Source of the DNA: Epiperipatus broadwayi
Taxonomy: Eukaryota; Onychophora; Udeonychophora; Euonychophora; Peripatidae
NCBI GenBank assembly: GCA_028023455.1
Contig: JAQFVV010012396.1
Span: 22,196,750 to 22,260,749, forward strand
Direction: 5' to 3'
Length of the DNA: 64,000 bases
The position numbers and the translations under genes were made by a program. Under the pieces are notes generated by a model. That model was not told the origin of the DNA and made no database searches. It saw nothing but the letters and a program-made list of their open reading frames with translations. Shown here piece after piece: positions 39,030 through 50,238 of the stretch; the first letter of the stretch is position 1; each line of letters begins with the position of its first letter.

Positions 39030-40110
39030 ATTTTAACAAAATTAAATTATTGATAAGGGCAAATAAAACTCTATAATATATTGAATAGACAATGAATTTA
39101 AAATTAATATCTTTAGTATATAAAATATAATTGAAAAAAGAATATTTCCAATAAGTGTGATAACTGGAAATATTGAGGAAGAAATTAAATAACTTATGTG
39201 AGTAAACATAATTCTTAAAAAAATTAGTAATGAGGGCAAATGCAATTCCATAATAAATTGAATTACAAAATGAACAAACACAGCAAAACACAAAATAAAG
39301 CATGCAATCAATGGAAAAGTAATTGATTTGTGTAATATAAATAATTACAGAGATTTTTTAAATATTTATTGAAAGCACCATAATTTGTAAAAATTTTGCA
39401 TATACTGATATGGTTTTGATCAAAGGCAATTAATAGAGAAAATAGAATGCTTTATAAAGATATCTGAGATAACTCATTGATATTTTAGTCATTTAAATTC
39501 TTTCCAAATATTTAATTTAATAACACTTTTGGAAATATTTATCTTAAGATCATTTTTGTTCATTAAGAATATTAATTTTATATTTATTTGCTATTCAATT
39601 TATTATGGAATTACATTGGTCCTTCATTAATTCAATATTAATGGAATTGCATTTGTCCACACCAGTAATTTAAAGTGCTGAAACATAGTTAAGCACCACT
39701 GTAAGTTCTTTTATAGGGGAACTTGCAATATATCTTAAAATTTTTATCTTGGTGCACTTTTTTTGTGAAGCATACATATTATAAAATTTCCTGACTTTGT
39801 GAAATACAATTTTTTATGAATTTTTAATATTTTCTCATAGATTACAAAGTTTATTTTGTATATTGTTGTGAATGTTTGATTTTCGTTATTAAACTTATTA
39901 TGGAATTGTGCTTCTCCTTGTTTTTAATTTGATTTCTTTGGAATTTTGTCATTATTGATAGTTTAATCATATCTGCATTTTTATATTGATCACACCTCTA
40001 GAAAATATTTATTTTCTAATAATGTTTTTTTTTTTTTATTTTGTTAAAGATATTAGTTCATATTTATTTTTGAATTAATTTATTATGGAATTTTATTTCC
40101 AGTAGCTAAT
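39030..40110. repeat. diverged repeats in inverted blocks
   Basis: A motif close to TTCAATTTATTATGGAATTK recurs five times: in reverse orientation near 39050-39105 and 39230-39285, and forward near 39590-39680, 39885-39915 and 40070-40095. The two reverse copies are about 176 bp apart and the last two forward copies about 186 bp apart. In the minus-strand frame 39311-39042 the repeat shows as VIQFIMELHLPSLL and IQYIIEFYLPLSII. This looks like an old tandem repeat arranged head-to-head. The origin is unknown, and the frame is not thought to be a gene. Confidence 0.5.
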
Positions 40111-40114
40111 TGAA

Positions 40115-41390
40115 ATTCTTTGGAATATTATCAACTTTTTTTTCTTGCTAAAAATATTTGTTTCAGTTATTTTAAACACATTATAATATTTTCATGTTTT
40201 CATATATATATGTTTTCCTGTTGTTTTACTTTTTTTCAAGCATATATTATTTTCATTAAAAATGTCACATATGGATCCTCCTATTAATCCACCAGGGCAA
40301 GCAAGCCTATCAATATTGCTCCTTGCCAAAGTCTTTTCTTTGTCTGGACTACACATCCTTTCCATATCCCATTTCATATGTATCCATTACCCCTAACCAT
40401 ATTGTATTTTAATTTTATTTTGCCATGTATTCATCTCTTTGTAAACCTTTTAACTGTTTGTGTATTTTGCCTCTTTTGTGAATAACGCTTCATTATTGAG
40501 ACAAAAAAAGATATTAAACTTACCAATTATCATCATTTGATTTACTTTGTTACATATATAGTAGTATTATGATTAGTTAATACATGCATGCAACTAGTAA
40601 TGAGTTCTTTTTCAAAAAAAAAAAAAAATATCAAGAAATGAGAATTTTCTGACAATTGTTGGATTTTAAAGTTTAAGGTTTTATAGAATGACAAACATGC
40701 GAACATTTCAGTTTATTCTATATAAAAAACAGTGTGCAAGAAAAGAAAAATAAATTATGTAAGTATTCACAGATTGAATAACAAAAATTTAAACTGACAA
40801 TCTCATTACAAATATTAAAATCAGCTAGTTCTGCTACGCAATTTATTTTTCACTTGTAACAATTTTTTGTTTGAATCTCCAAGATATATGCATTTATTTT
40901 TTGATCATTATTTGTTTTATGGTTAGTATTTTGCTATATATTATGTAAATTATTGCATTATCTGGTAATTTAAATTTATATCAGAATGTAATTGTCATTA
41001 CTAGTATATTAGTTTTACATTTTAGCGCTGTAGAGATTATGGATAATCTGAGAAATATAAATAGGTACTTTTTAAAATATTGTTAGATTTATCAGGTGTG
41101 TAATCTCATGATAAACCATAACATTTTAGCTGTCAGTTTTGTTATAACATGTCAAAGAATGTGTGATATTTAATAAAAAATATATGAAAGATATACTATA
41201 AATTTTGAGGAAAATCTGTACTTATAAAAATTTCTATATTGTACTTGAGAATATATGAAAATTATGTATTTTATCATATAAATAAAATAAAGATATTTTC
41301 AGAATTTTTTTTTAAATATTTCAATGCATTCTAGTAATTAATGTATTTTACATGATTACTATCTTATACTAGCACATAATTGTTTATAAA
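40115..41390. other. AT-rich non-coding sequence
   Basis: At 40262-40400 a less AT-rich patch reads MSHMDPPINPPGQASLSILL on the plus strand for about 45 codons. I do not recognise it, and it stops soon after. The opposite-strand frame at 40192-40377 is its shadow. Confidence 0.35.
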
Positions 41391-41545
41391 CAAAGCTCCT
41401 CACTGACAATGGCCACAAGCCAGAAACTAGTCTGGGGATAGTGGATGAGTAGGCATTAGATAGGGATTTTGTGCACAAGCCTTCTGGCATTCGTTGATTA
41501 CTCTGGTTGGCACAGGGTGGCAAAACTGTATGGAGAGTTTTGCTT
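41391..41545 (+). mobile_element. fragment of the 53-kb foldback family
   Basis: The right half of the 53-kb element is repeated here: GCTCCTCACTGA, the ribozyme-like core, ATGAGTAGGCATTAGATAG, GCACAAGCCTTCTGGCAT and GTATGGAGAGTTTTGC. The left arm is missing, so this copy cannot fold back. Confidence 0.7.
41398..41437 (+). ncRNA. type I hammerhead relic
   Basis: Stem I CCTCA (41398-41402) pairs with TGGGG (41433-41437, one G-U). Stem II TGGC/GCCA (41410-41422) closes CACAA. GAAA (41423-41426), a one-pair stem III C/G with loop TA, and GTC (41430-41432) are intact. The CTGATGA box is CTGACAA (41403-41409). Loss of the catalytic G makes cleavage unlikely, while stems I to III are better preserved than in the 53-kb copy. 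Confidence 0.65.
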
Positions 41546-41633
41546 TGTTTATAATTAATGTATATTCTGAATAGACACTTATGTCCTTCCCAATTTTTTT
41601 GAATGCAACTTCTGTTGAGTTAATAAAAATCTA

Positions 41634-41653
41634 TAATAATAATGATGATGATG

Positions 41654-41748
<95 letters not shown>
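41634..41748. repeat. (AAT)n microsatellite
   Basis: About 38 AAT units with a few ATG units near the start. The polyasparagine and polytyrosine frames are translated repeat. Confidence 0.97.
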
Positions 41749-41759
41749 CAAAACGACAT

Positions 41760-42230
41760 AGACCAACCATGCTAGCCATGTCACAATTAAAAATCACCAA
41801 TAAACCATCACCAAGACCAAGTGTGAAAATATACCTGTATGAATTCAATGCAACATAGCAACCATGCAAAATATCAATTATATCACAGTATAAACTATAT
41901 CAAGAAATCTTTGTAAAATAAAATGTAAAAGAAAAAAAATTCTCTGTACCATATACATATGTAATCATTGATTATTAAACATGTAAACTAATGAATAACT
42001 TCTCATTTAAATTGTTGGACATATACACATATGCATAAGTCTATGTTACCAAAATATCATTCTGAAAGCTTTAAATGCCTAATAGAAAGCCCCTCATAAA
42101 TAATGTAATTCCCCTTGACTGAAGTAGTTATACAAATTAACCCATTCATAGAAAAACAATGACAAGCATATAAACGTGTATATAAAAATAAGCAATCAAT
42201 GCACAATCCATTTAGTTCAATAAAAATTCT
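41760..42230. other. AT-rich non-coding sequence
   Basis: No gene. Nothing structured was seen. Confidence 0.5.
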
Positions 42231-42238
42231 CTTTTTTA

Positions 42239-42290
42239 AGCAACAACAACAACAACAACAGCATAATAATAATGATAATAATAATAATAA

Positions 42291-42336
<46 letters not shown>

Positions 42337-42340
42337 TAAA

Positions 42341-42378
<38 letters not shown>

Positions 42379-42458
42379 CAACAACAACAACAATAATAAT
42401 AATAACAACAACAATAACAATGTAATAATAATAATATTAAAAAAACAACAACAACAAT
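42239..42458. repeat. compound (AAC)n/(AAT)n microsatellite
   Basis: Alternating blocks of CAA and AAT trinucleotides over about 220 bp. The polyleucine, polyisoleucine and polyasparagine frames on both strands are translated repeat. Confidence 0.95.
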
Positions 42459-42469
42459 ATAAATTTTAC

Positions 42470-44125
42470 TACATTTTGATTCTTGCCACCATGCTTCTAT
42501 ACTGAGTTAGTCACTAGAAAATTGTTATTATGTATGTGTGCAGGGTTAATTGTTTTTTTTTTTTTTTGCAGATCAATTAATAGCATTCTACTATTACAGT
42601 ATACTATAAAACAAAAAAAAAAACTATTTTGGCATTAATCTCAAAAAATTAACATCTTCATAGTCAGCATTCACATGAATAATATAATTATGATATAGCT
42701 ATATTGTAATGATATAAAAAAGTGGTTAACATATGTAATGTAACAAGTGGGTTTAATATCAATTCAAATAAGAATATACATATTTCAAATAAAATGGTTA
42801 TATACATACACCTTTTATTTAACCAGTTCTCTAATAATGACAATCAAACAACCTAACACTATGATTATGTTAAGTGCAATTCCAAAAGTATTTTTAATTT
42901 CTTTTCTATATTCAATTTAAAATTAATGTTCAGGCACAAATCTTTGTAAATAGAAGGCTTATTTCTGAAAATCTTAATACTAATCATCAACATTTAAAAT
43001 TACTATTGTTATCCCTACATATTCTACAGTGGATTGCATATCATCTCTGAATCATTGGATATTAATGGCATATGCTTGGAATGAGTTTGAAAGGCAAAAA
43101 CAAAGGAAACTTATTAATAAAAAATAAGCTAACAATTTATTTACAATGAATAAATAAACTATGGAATCATTGCTTATATTTTTGTAATTACTACCAGATA
43201 AATATAATAAGTATAATTCAAAATATTGAAAAAAAAACATAAATATTCAAATTAAGACTTATGGTTACTTATAAAGATCACATTTTACCATACTACCATG
43301 TTTTTTGCAGATATATGCTTACCATGTGTTCACACATTTTATTGATAGTCTCTATCAATCTATTCTTGGTTATGAATTGGGGATGATAAATACTGTAGAT
43401 GAAACCAACTAGATACACATGGTAAGCCTTCTGGCAGAATATATTTCCATATAATATGGATTTTTTCTTTAACTGTTTTTTGGCTTTGGTGATCTATTGA
43501 AATGACTCGAGACACAATTTTCACAATAACTTCTGTTTTGATAATGCTAAAGCAAAGTGCTATATACTGACAAAACATAGAGTAAGTAAGGAAAACAATA
43601 AGGCTAAGATAAATAGTGATTACCATTAAAAAATAAGGAAAAAAATATTTCAACATCTGAAATAATTATTACTTTATTGTTTGTTCATAATTTTTAATTT
43701 ATCAATAATTAAAATTAAATTGCATCTTCATTGATAATTTCTTTGTATTCTTCACAAAATTCTTATTCAAACCATATATAATACTTCTTACCTGGGATAA
43801 TCCATATCTCCAGAATATCCAAAACTAGTTGCATAAAAAATTTCCATTTTTATCTTGTATCCCAAAAATTAACAAATCTCAAGGTGTCTATAAGAAAAAG
43901 ATTCATTCTCATAAAAGATACAAAATTTCCAGAAGGTGGGTATGCATTTGTCATTATAACAATTGGCTTCTTGTCTATCTAAAACTAGAAACTGTAGGCT
44001 ACTATCTGTATCAATAATAAAATGAGTTTCATCTCTTCATTTTATACTTTTTGTGTACACCAGTTATGTTTATATTCTTTATGCATACCACAGAGATATA
44101 ATTTATTTGCATATAGCTCATTTTC
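42470..44125. other. AT-rich non-coding sequence
   Basis: Open frames at 43052-43240, 43360-43656 and 43829-44017 lack motifs. The first two are hydrophobic, AT-driven frames. No gene is called. Confidence 0.45.
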
Positions 44126-44128
44126 TTG

Positions 44129-44129
<1 letters not shown>

Positions 44130-44210
<81 letters not shown>
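44130..44210. repeat. (AT)n microsatellite at retrotransposon 3' end
   Basis: About 40 AT units directly abutting the (CAT)n tail of the RTE element. They may have expanded from the target site or the element tail. Confidence 0.97.
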
Positions 44211-44212
<2 letters not shown>

Positions 44213-44221
44213 TCATCATCA

Positions 44222-47119
44222 TCAACCATTGTCAATCAACTGCAGGTTGAAGGTCTCTCCAAGTTTAATCCATCTTCTCCGATCTTTAGCTTCTCTTTTC
44301 CACAACACCCCTGCACATTTCCTTATTTCATCCATCCATCTCACATGTGGTCTCTTTCTGGGTCTTTTACAATCTCTTGGAATCCAGTTTAAAATTTCAA
44401 TTGTCCATCTATTATCATCTCTTCTAGAAATATGTCCAGCCCAACTCCATTTCAATCTTTTAATTTTTTCAATAAGGTCACTAACACCTGTTTGTTGTCT
44501 TACCCATACATTGTGTTTTCGAACTCTTCTTGCTATTCCCAACATACATCTCTTCATACACCTTTGAGTGGTCTGAAGTCTCTGTATTGCTCTTCTATTA
44601 AGTGTCCAAGTCTCAGATCCATAAGTAAGAACTGGTAAAACACATTTGTTAAAAACCATCCTTTTCAAACACATAGTCATATTTCCTTTTACTATCAAAT
44701 TATTTCTACCAAAAGCACTCCAACCAAGTTTAATTCTATGATTAATTTCCTCCATTATGTTTTCATCTGTACTAATAATCTGACCAAGGTATTTGTACCT
44801 GTTAACTTCTTCTAATTCTTCATAATCAATCTTTATTTTCATATTTTGAGCAAATCGATTAAACATTACTTTAGTCTTTTTAACATTTATCTTTAGTCCT
44901 ACTTTTCTACTTTCATCTGCTAACTCCTGCAACATTTCCTGCAGCTCTGAAGCATTATTTGCAAAAACAACTACATCATCTGCGAAATCTAAATGACTTA
45001 AAAACTCTCCATTTACTTTCACTCATTTAGTTTCCCATTTTAATCCACAAAATACTTCTTGCAGCACTGCTGTAAAAAGTTTTGGAGATATTGAGTCACC
45101 TTGTCTTACACCTTTCTCAATGTTGATTTTTGCAGTATCATTATGTAATCTAATTGTTGCTGTTGCATTTTTATAAAAATTCTTTAAAATATGACAATAT
45201 CCTGGATCTATACCTTGATGATCCAATGCTTTAATCAGTGAAGAAATGTGTATAGAATCGAATGCTTTTTCATAATCTACAAATCCAAAACATAATGACA
45301 ACTCATATTCATTTGTCCTTTCTATGACATCCCTCAATACCTGGATATGATCTATTGTACTAAAACCACTTTTAAATCCAGCTTGTTCTCTTGGTTAGTG
45401 GAAATCCAAAGTTCTCTGTAGACGTGTTGTAATTATCTTGGTAAAATTTTTATATAAAACTGATAAAAGGCTGATAGGTCTGTAATTTCTAATATCTTCT
45501 TTATCACCTTTTTTAAATATTAATATTATTACTGCATTCTTCCAATCTTCTGGTACATCTTTATCATTTAGACATTTGGTATATAACTTTGCTAAAATTG
45601 TTTCTATTTCTTCACCTGCTTCTTTTAATATATCAATTATAATTCCATCATTTCCTGGAGCCTTTCCTTTCTTCATACATTTAATTGCATGTCTCACTTC
45701 TTCATTTAAAATTCTGGGCAATTCGGAAGATGTAATAGATATAGGAGGTACTTGTTCTTTATTACTATATAATTCTTGATAAAAATCTTCTACCAAATTC
45801 ATGATGTCATCTCTCTTTTTAGTAATAATTCCATCTTTTTTTCTTATTGCAGATAGAAATTTCCTACCAATACCAAAATGTTGTTTAACATTCTTGAGAC
45901 TTTTATTTTCTTCTACAGCTTTCCTTGCTATTTCACAGTTATACTTTCTTATATCATTTTCAACTTTTTTCCGTACCATTTTACAAAATTCGAGATATTC
46001 AATTCTTTTTAATACATCATTTTTGTATATCTTCATATTTCTTCTTTTCTTCATAAATTCTCTAGTCTCAGTAGAAATTTTATTAGTCAATTGCTGCTTT
46101 TTTCAACCAGCTATCTTTGTTGCAGTTTTTAAAATTGTATCAGTTATTTTCATATTAATTTCATTCAAATCTAAATCATGTTCAAAATCTACTAACACTT
46201 GAAACCTATTTGTAAGTTCTCATTTAAATTCATTAGAATGTTTCTGAAGACTAGGAATATCAACTGTAAATATTGTTTTTCTTAATAATTTTTGTCTCTC
46301 TAGTTTTACATTAACACGTAACTTACACCTTACTAATCGATGATCACTTCCTGTGTTAAATTTATTAAGAACATTACAATCTTGAAATATGTATTTCCTG
46401 TTAGTCAAAATATAATCCAATTCTGCTGTACCTTCATTTGGATGCTTCCATGTCCATTTCCTTTTAACATTTTTCTCAAAAAATGAATTCATAATATAAA
46501 GTTTTTCTTTTTCTGCAAACTCCACAAGTCTATGTCCTATCTAATTTCTATTACCATAACCAAAATTACTTACAGCAATTTCATCTTTCATTTGTCTACC
46601 AATTCTAGCATTAAAGTCTCCCATAACAATTTTAAAATGTTGTTTACTCTGATCAAAAGCCTTTTGTACATCCATATAAAAATCTTCTACTACTTCATCA
46701 CTATGAGAACTTGTTAGGGCATAAACCTGAATTATCTGCATTTGGTATCTGCTATTAAGTTGTATAATTAATCTTGCCACTCTGTCTGATATACCATCAA
46801 TCTCCACAATATTGTTCTTCCATTTTTTATTTATAATGAATCCTAGTCCACTTGTATTTCCAATATGTGTGCCTTTATAATAGAGTATATGTCCACTTTT
46901 TAAATCAATTGTTTCTTCACCTTTTCTTCTAACTTCACAAAGTCCAATAATGTCCTTTTTAATATAAGACAGTTCTTCTTCTAATTCTTGCAATCTTCCT
47001 TCACTTGAAAGTGATCTGCAATTGTAAGTACCTAAATAAAAAGTCGTCTTCAAATGGCAGCCTGGGTTTGCAATCAGGGGATTCTTAGCACCCTCCAGCT
47101 TCAGCCACCAACTGCTGCC
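44222..47119 (-). pseudogene. RTE endonuclease-reverse transcriptase ORF with five stops
   Basis: The frame stays open in a single register from the stop at 47120-47122 to the terminal TGA at 44222-44224, about 965 codons, as usual for RTE. Endonuclease motifs in order: TYNCRS (about 47030), GLCEVRRKG (about 46935), VMGDFNARIG (about 46620) and GSDHRLV (about 46345). Reverse transcriptase: KAPGNDGI, NYRPISLLSVLYK, then GFVDYEKAFDSI, VRQGDSISPKLF and the catalytic FADD (about 44980), followed by GQIIS. The C-terminal part has LPVLTYGSETWTL, GHISRR and RPHVRWMDEIRK, ending in DRRRWIKLGETFNLQ. In-frame stops lie at 46541-46543 (TAG), 46220-46222 (TGA), 46103-46105 (TGA), 45395-45397 (TAA) and 45023-45025 (TGA). 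No frameshift is visible. As it stands it cannot make the full enzyme. Confidence 0.9.
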
Positions 47120-47348
47120 TTAGTTGGTGACTTTACAGCGTCCTTGGAATAAGGGACACACTTTATTTTTGTCTGTCATAATTGTATCTATGTATTGGAA
47201 AAATATTTATCCTTTACACAAACATTCATTCTGCCTTATCAGGCACTGAGAAGAAAGACCATGGTGTTTCTTGATCTTAAACTCAGAGGTAAAAAGCCAA
47301 TAAACTCACCATGCTGGATAATGCGTGTTGGTGAGCAGCCCATCCATG

Positions 47349-47365
47349 TTCGTATACTATACGAA
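47349..47365. repeat. 17-bp palindrome in RTE 5' leader
   Basis: TTCGTATA and TATACGAA flank a single C. It is perfect apart from the central base, CpG-containing, and lies in the presumed untranslated leader. It could be a protein-binding site or chance. Confidence 0.6.
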
Positions 47366-47505
47366 TAATCACATAGTAATAACACCTGCAATGACAAGAA
47401 CGTATGGAGTGGACATTAGGAATTTGCCCTGCTCGGTTCCTTTAAGGCCTCCAAGAGAAATCAAAGGGTCTCCTTTCAGTTAATAGCAAACTCCTTTCTG
47501 CAGCC

Positions 47506-47508
<3 letters not shown>

Positions 47509-47574
<66 letters not shown>
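47509..47574. repeat. (TA)n microsatellite
   Basis: About 33 TA units at the presumed 5' border of the RTE element. Confidence 0.95.
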
Positions 47575-47577
<3 letters not shown>

Positions 47578-47579
47578 CA

Positions 47580-47980
47580 TTGTGGCTATTGCCACACACA
47601 CAGACCATTTGAAACCTCTTTTTATTGATTTTAAGTGTTTATATTTTTATGTGGTATTATGTCTAGTAAATTTTGTGATTGCTTTATCAGATGCAATATT
47701 TCTGTACATCTGATAATCAGTTTTAACATTTACATTGCACTGATATATAATTTTTATATATAAAAATCATTATTTGTTATTCAAACAAAGACATGATAGT
47801 GCAAACATTAACGTGCTAATACAAATATAAAAAGTATAATAAATTATTAAATCTTTTGGAATCATTATGTCTATAAAATAAGTTGACTCAAATTTGGATC
47901 AGGCCCCAAAATTACATTGGTACAAAAACCATTTTTGTTACATTTGAATACACATTTATATACTGTATAATAAATAGCAT
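47580..47980. other. AT-rich non-coding sequence
   Basis: No gene was recognised. Confidence 0.5.
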
Positions 47981-47989
47981 AGATGATTT

Positions 47990-48800
47990 ATTATGTACAA
48001 TTCTATTAGCTCATGTCAGCTGCTTGATGGCATCATTTATATGCAAAGACACATAAATATGCCATTTATGCAGCCACCTCCAGCCTTATTTCTATGCAAA
48101 AGCAAAGAAAGAGGTAATTTTCCATGCCATTCTAGCAGCTGGCCTGCTGCTTCATGTACACACTTTTATCCTAATGCTCACAGTTCAGGGTTGACTACAG
48201 TATTGTCTGAGGCTGTCTGGAATTCATCCTGCCATATCTTCAAATATGCATGCCAAAGTATTTAGTTTACAAGTTATCTGACCTACTATTACCTCCTAAC
48301 AATTGTAAATCTATCACCATGCTTCCTTACTCAATGTGGAACATTCAATAAATTTGGAAAGAGTACTTCTAACTAAAAGTTTTGACCAGCTCATGTTTGT
48401 GTGAGACAATGTCCACAACAAATAAATTGGCTGACTGCAAAACCAAGCTGTTCAAATTGTGCCAACTGTTGTCCACAGAAGCTGACATGGTAGTATCTTT
48501 ACAGAATAACACACTCCTACATGCCAAGAGATGTGTGTTTGGCAAAATAATGAAACTGGAAATGTCCAAAACCATCTTGCAGTTCAGATGCAAATCCTGT
48601 TCCTGTCAGCAAAAGTGTTCTATTCAAAAGGAGACGTGCTTTATCAGCTCCAGAATCACATTCATTTTGAAAGCTTTAGTATGAGCCAGGTTCAGGAATG
48701 AAGCATGTTTTGTTAGCTTATGTCTATTTCTTTGATTTGCCCATTTAGGAGGAGTTCACTCTGGGCATCTCCAGTATTTAAGGATTGGCCAATGAAGTAT
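47990..48800 (+). other. less AT-rich block with unrecognised ORF fragments
   Basis: G+C is clearly higher than in the surroundings. Two plus-strand open stretches, 47993-48265 and about 48382-48684, have mixed amino-acid composition. The second includes a cysteine-rich end, FRCKSCSCQQKCSIQKETC. It begins without a good ATG (an internal ATG lies at about 48409). The cysteine pattern loosely recalls zinc-binding tails of some transposon proteins, but I cannot name a family. It may be a decayed transposon or retroelement exon. Confidence 0.3.
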
Positions 48801-48809
48801 TTCAGAAAG

Positions 48810-49215
48810 CAATAAAAGTACATAGACACATGATACCAAGTACTACACAGTATTACAGATACAGTAAAACAACTTTATTAACATTAATATATAAGTATAC
48901 TATCCCATATATTACTATGCTACAAAAAAAAAAAGAAAAACAATCCATTGTGAAATGAATAAAATACTTTTTTTAAAAAACATTTAATTAATTTATATGC
49001 GGGTATTATACCAGAATTTTATTCTTAGCATGAGTAATTATTAATGGCTATCATCATTGAACTATTAATGCACACAGATCTGATTCTTATTGAATCTATA
49101 AATGTATAAAAAAATCACATGGTGTCTCTCTATTCCAGAGATTAAATTAGTGGACGTGTGTACAACTATTGGCCTTCTAATGCATAATTAATAAATAAAT
49201 ATCTGGTTTGATTTT
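48810..49215. other. AT-rich non-coding sequence
   Basis: No gene was recognised. Confidence 0.5.
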
Positions 49216-49376
49216 ATATATATATATATGATGAACAAAAATGCAAGTTAAAAAACTTGCTAACGCTTGTATTTATGTCCACAGATGGCGTCCTACCAAG
49301 ACTGCCAATCAAGCGTATGTTTTGTTTACATAAACGTCAGAGTAGTTAGTATTCACTATCTCTAACTATAATTCCA

Positions 49377-49420
49377 CTTTCAGATCATGATTTCAAGCTA
49401 TTTGCTATCGTCAGTGAAAG
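49377..49420 (-). ncRNA. type I hammerhead ribozyme, array unit 1
   Basis: Minus-strand order: stem I CTTTCA (49420-49415), CTGACGA (49414-49408; the fifth base is free in the CUGANGA consensus), stem II AGC/GCT closing AAATA, GAAA (49394-49391), stem III UC/GA with a two-base loop, ATC (49385-49383), stem I TGAAAG (49382-49377). Stem I is a perfect 6 bp. Weak points are a T-T mismatch next to the core in stem II and a very short stem III. Predicted cleavage falls after the C at 49383. Confidence 0.7.
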
Positions 49421-49784
49421 ACAGGAATAAAGAAACTAGATCTGAATACAAACTCTGAGCGTTTATGAAACAATTTCTATTCAGCTTGCAAGCGTGAATT
49501 TTTTAGACACGTAATGTCTTCAAACTCAGCATAGCAAACCAGATAGCTACATGGGTCTGATCTCAGTTCAGCATCACCACATAGTAGAAGCCTCTGCAAT
49601 CTATATCATTGCAAGAAAGACCTCAAAGGTCATTTATGATAAACAAAAATGCAAGTTAAAAAACTTGCTAACGCTTGTATTTATGTCCACAGATGGCGTC
49701 CTACAAAGACTGCCAATCAAGCGTATGTTTTGTTTACATAAACGTCAGAGTAGTTAGTATTCACTATCTCTAACTATAATTCCA

Positions 49785-49828
49785 CTTTCAGATCATGATT
49801 TCAAGCTATTTGCTATCGTCAGTGAAAG
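49785..49828 (-). ncRNA. type I hammerhead ribozyme, array unit 2
   Basis: Identical to the unit 1 ribozyme, 408 bp downstream. Cleavage at equivalent sites of adjacent units would release a monomer of about 408 nt. Confidence 0.7.
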
Positions 49829-50194
49829 ACAGGAATAAAGAAACTAGATCTGAATACAAACTCTGAGCGTTTATGAAACAATTTCTATTCAGCTTGCAAG
49901 CGTGAATTTTTTAGACATGTACGTGTCTTCAAACTCAGCATAGCAAACCAGATAGCTACATGGGTCTGATCTCAGTTCAGCATCACCACATAGTAGAAGC
50001 CTCTGCAATCTATATCATTGCAAGAAAGACCTCAAAGGTACATTTATGATAAACAAAAATGCAAGTTAAAAAACTTGCTAACGCTTGTATTTATGTCCAC
50101 AGATGGTGTCCTACCAAGACTGCCAATCAAGCGTATGTTTTGTTTACATAAACGTCAGAGTAGTTAGTATTCACTATCTCTAACCATAATTCCA

Positions 50195-50238
50195 CTTTCA
50201 GATCATGATTTCAAGCTATTTGCTATCGTCAGTGAAAG
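50195..50238 (-). ncRNA. type I hammerhead ribozyme, array unit 3
   Basis: Identical to units 1 and 2, 410 bp downstream of unit 2. The nearby sequence has a few substitutions (for example TAACCATAA for TAACTATAA), but none falls in the ribozyme. Confidence 0.7.

Larger units (their letters stand above)
44211..47508 (-). mobile_element. RTE-clade non-LTR retrotransposon, nearly full length
   Basis: Read on the minus strand, a 5' leader of several hundred bases (about 47508-47120) leads into one long frame. The frame encodes an apurinic-type endonuclease followed by reverse transcriptase and the RTE C-terminal tail, then a short (TGA/GAT)n 3' tail at 44224-44211 instead of poly-A. A single ORF of endonuclease plus reverse transcriptase with a simple trinucleotide tail is typical of RTE elements. 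The 5' border is placed at the (TA)n tract 47509-47574 for lack of a better signal. No target duplication was recognised. The leader contains a 17-bp near-perfect palindrome at 47349-47365. Confidence 0.85.

Noticed and set aside
39004-39311. Two overlapping hydrophobic minus-strand frames as membrane proteins
   Set aside because: Hydrophobicity follows from T-rich codons, and the internal peptide repeat reflects a DNA repeat.
42217-42505. Polyleucine/polyisoleucine/polyasparagine frames on both strands
   Set aside because: They are translations of the (AAC)n/(AAT)n repeat. The same applies to the frames at 41579-41869, 44022-44392, 30849-31330 and 24044-24235 over other microsatellites.
45576-46202. 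Plus-strand frames opposite the RTE element
   Set aside because: They are antisense shadows of the reverse transcriptase frame, as are 44432-44638 and 46532-46717.
47349-47365. Resemblance of TTCGTATA/TATACGAA to the inner arms of a loxP site
   Set aside because: The spacer is one base instead of eight and the outer arm bases do not match. An animal retrotransposon leader is no place to expect it. Treated as chance.
49551-49757. 68-codon plus-strand ORF in the 408-bp array
   Set aside because: It spans a unit junction, is not extended in other units and is antisense to the ribozyme strand.
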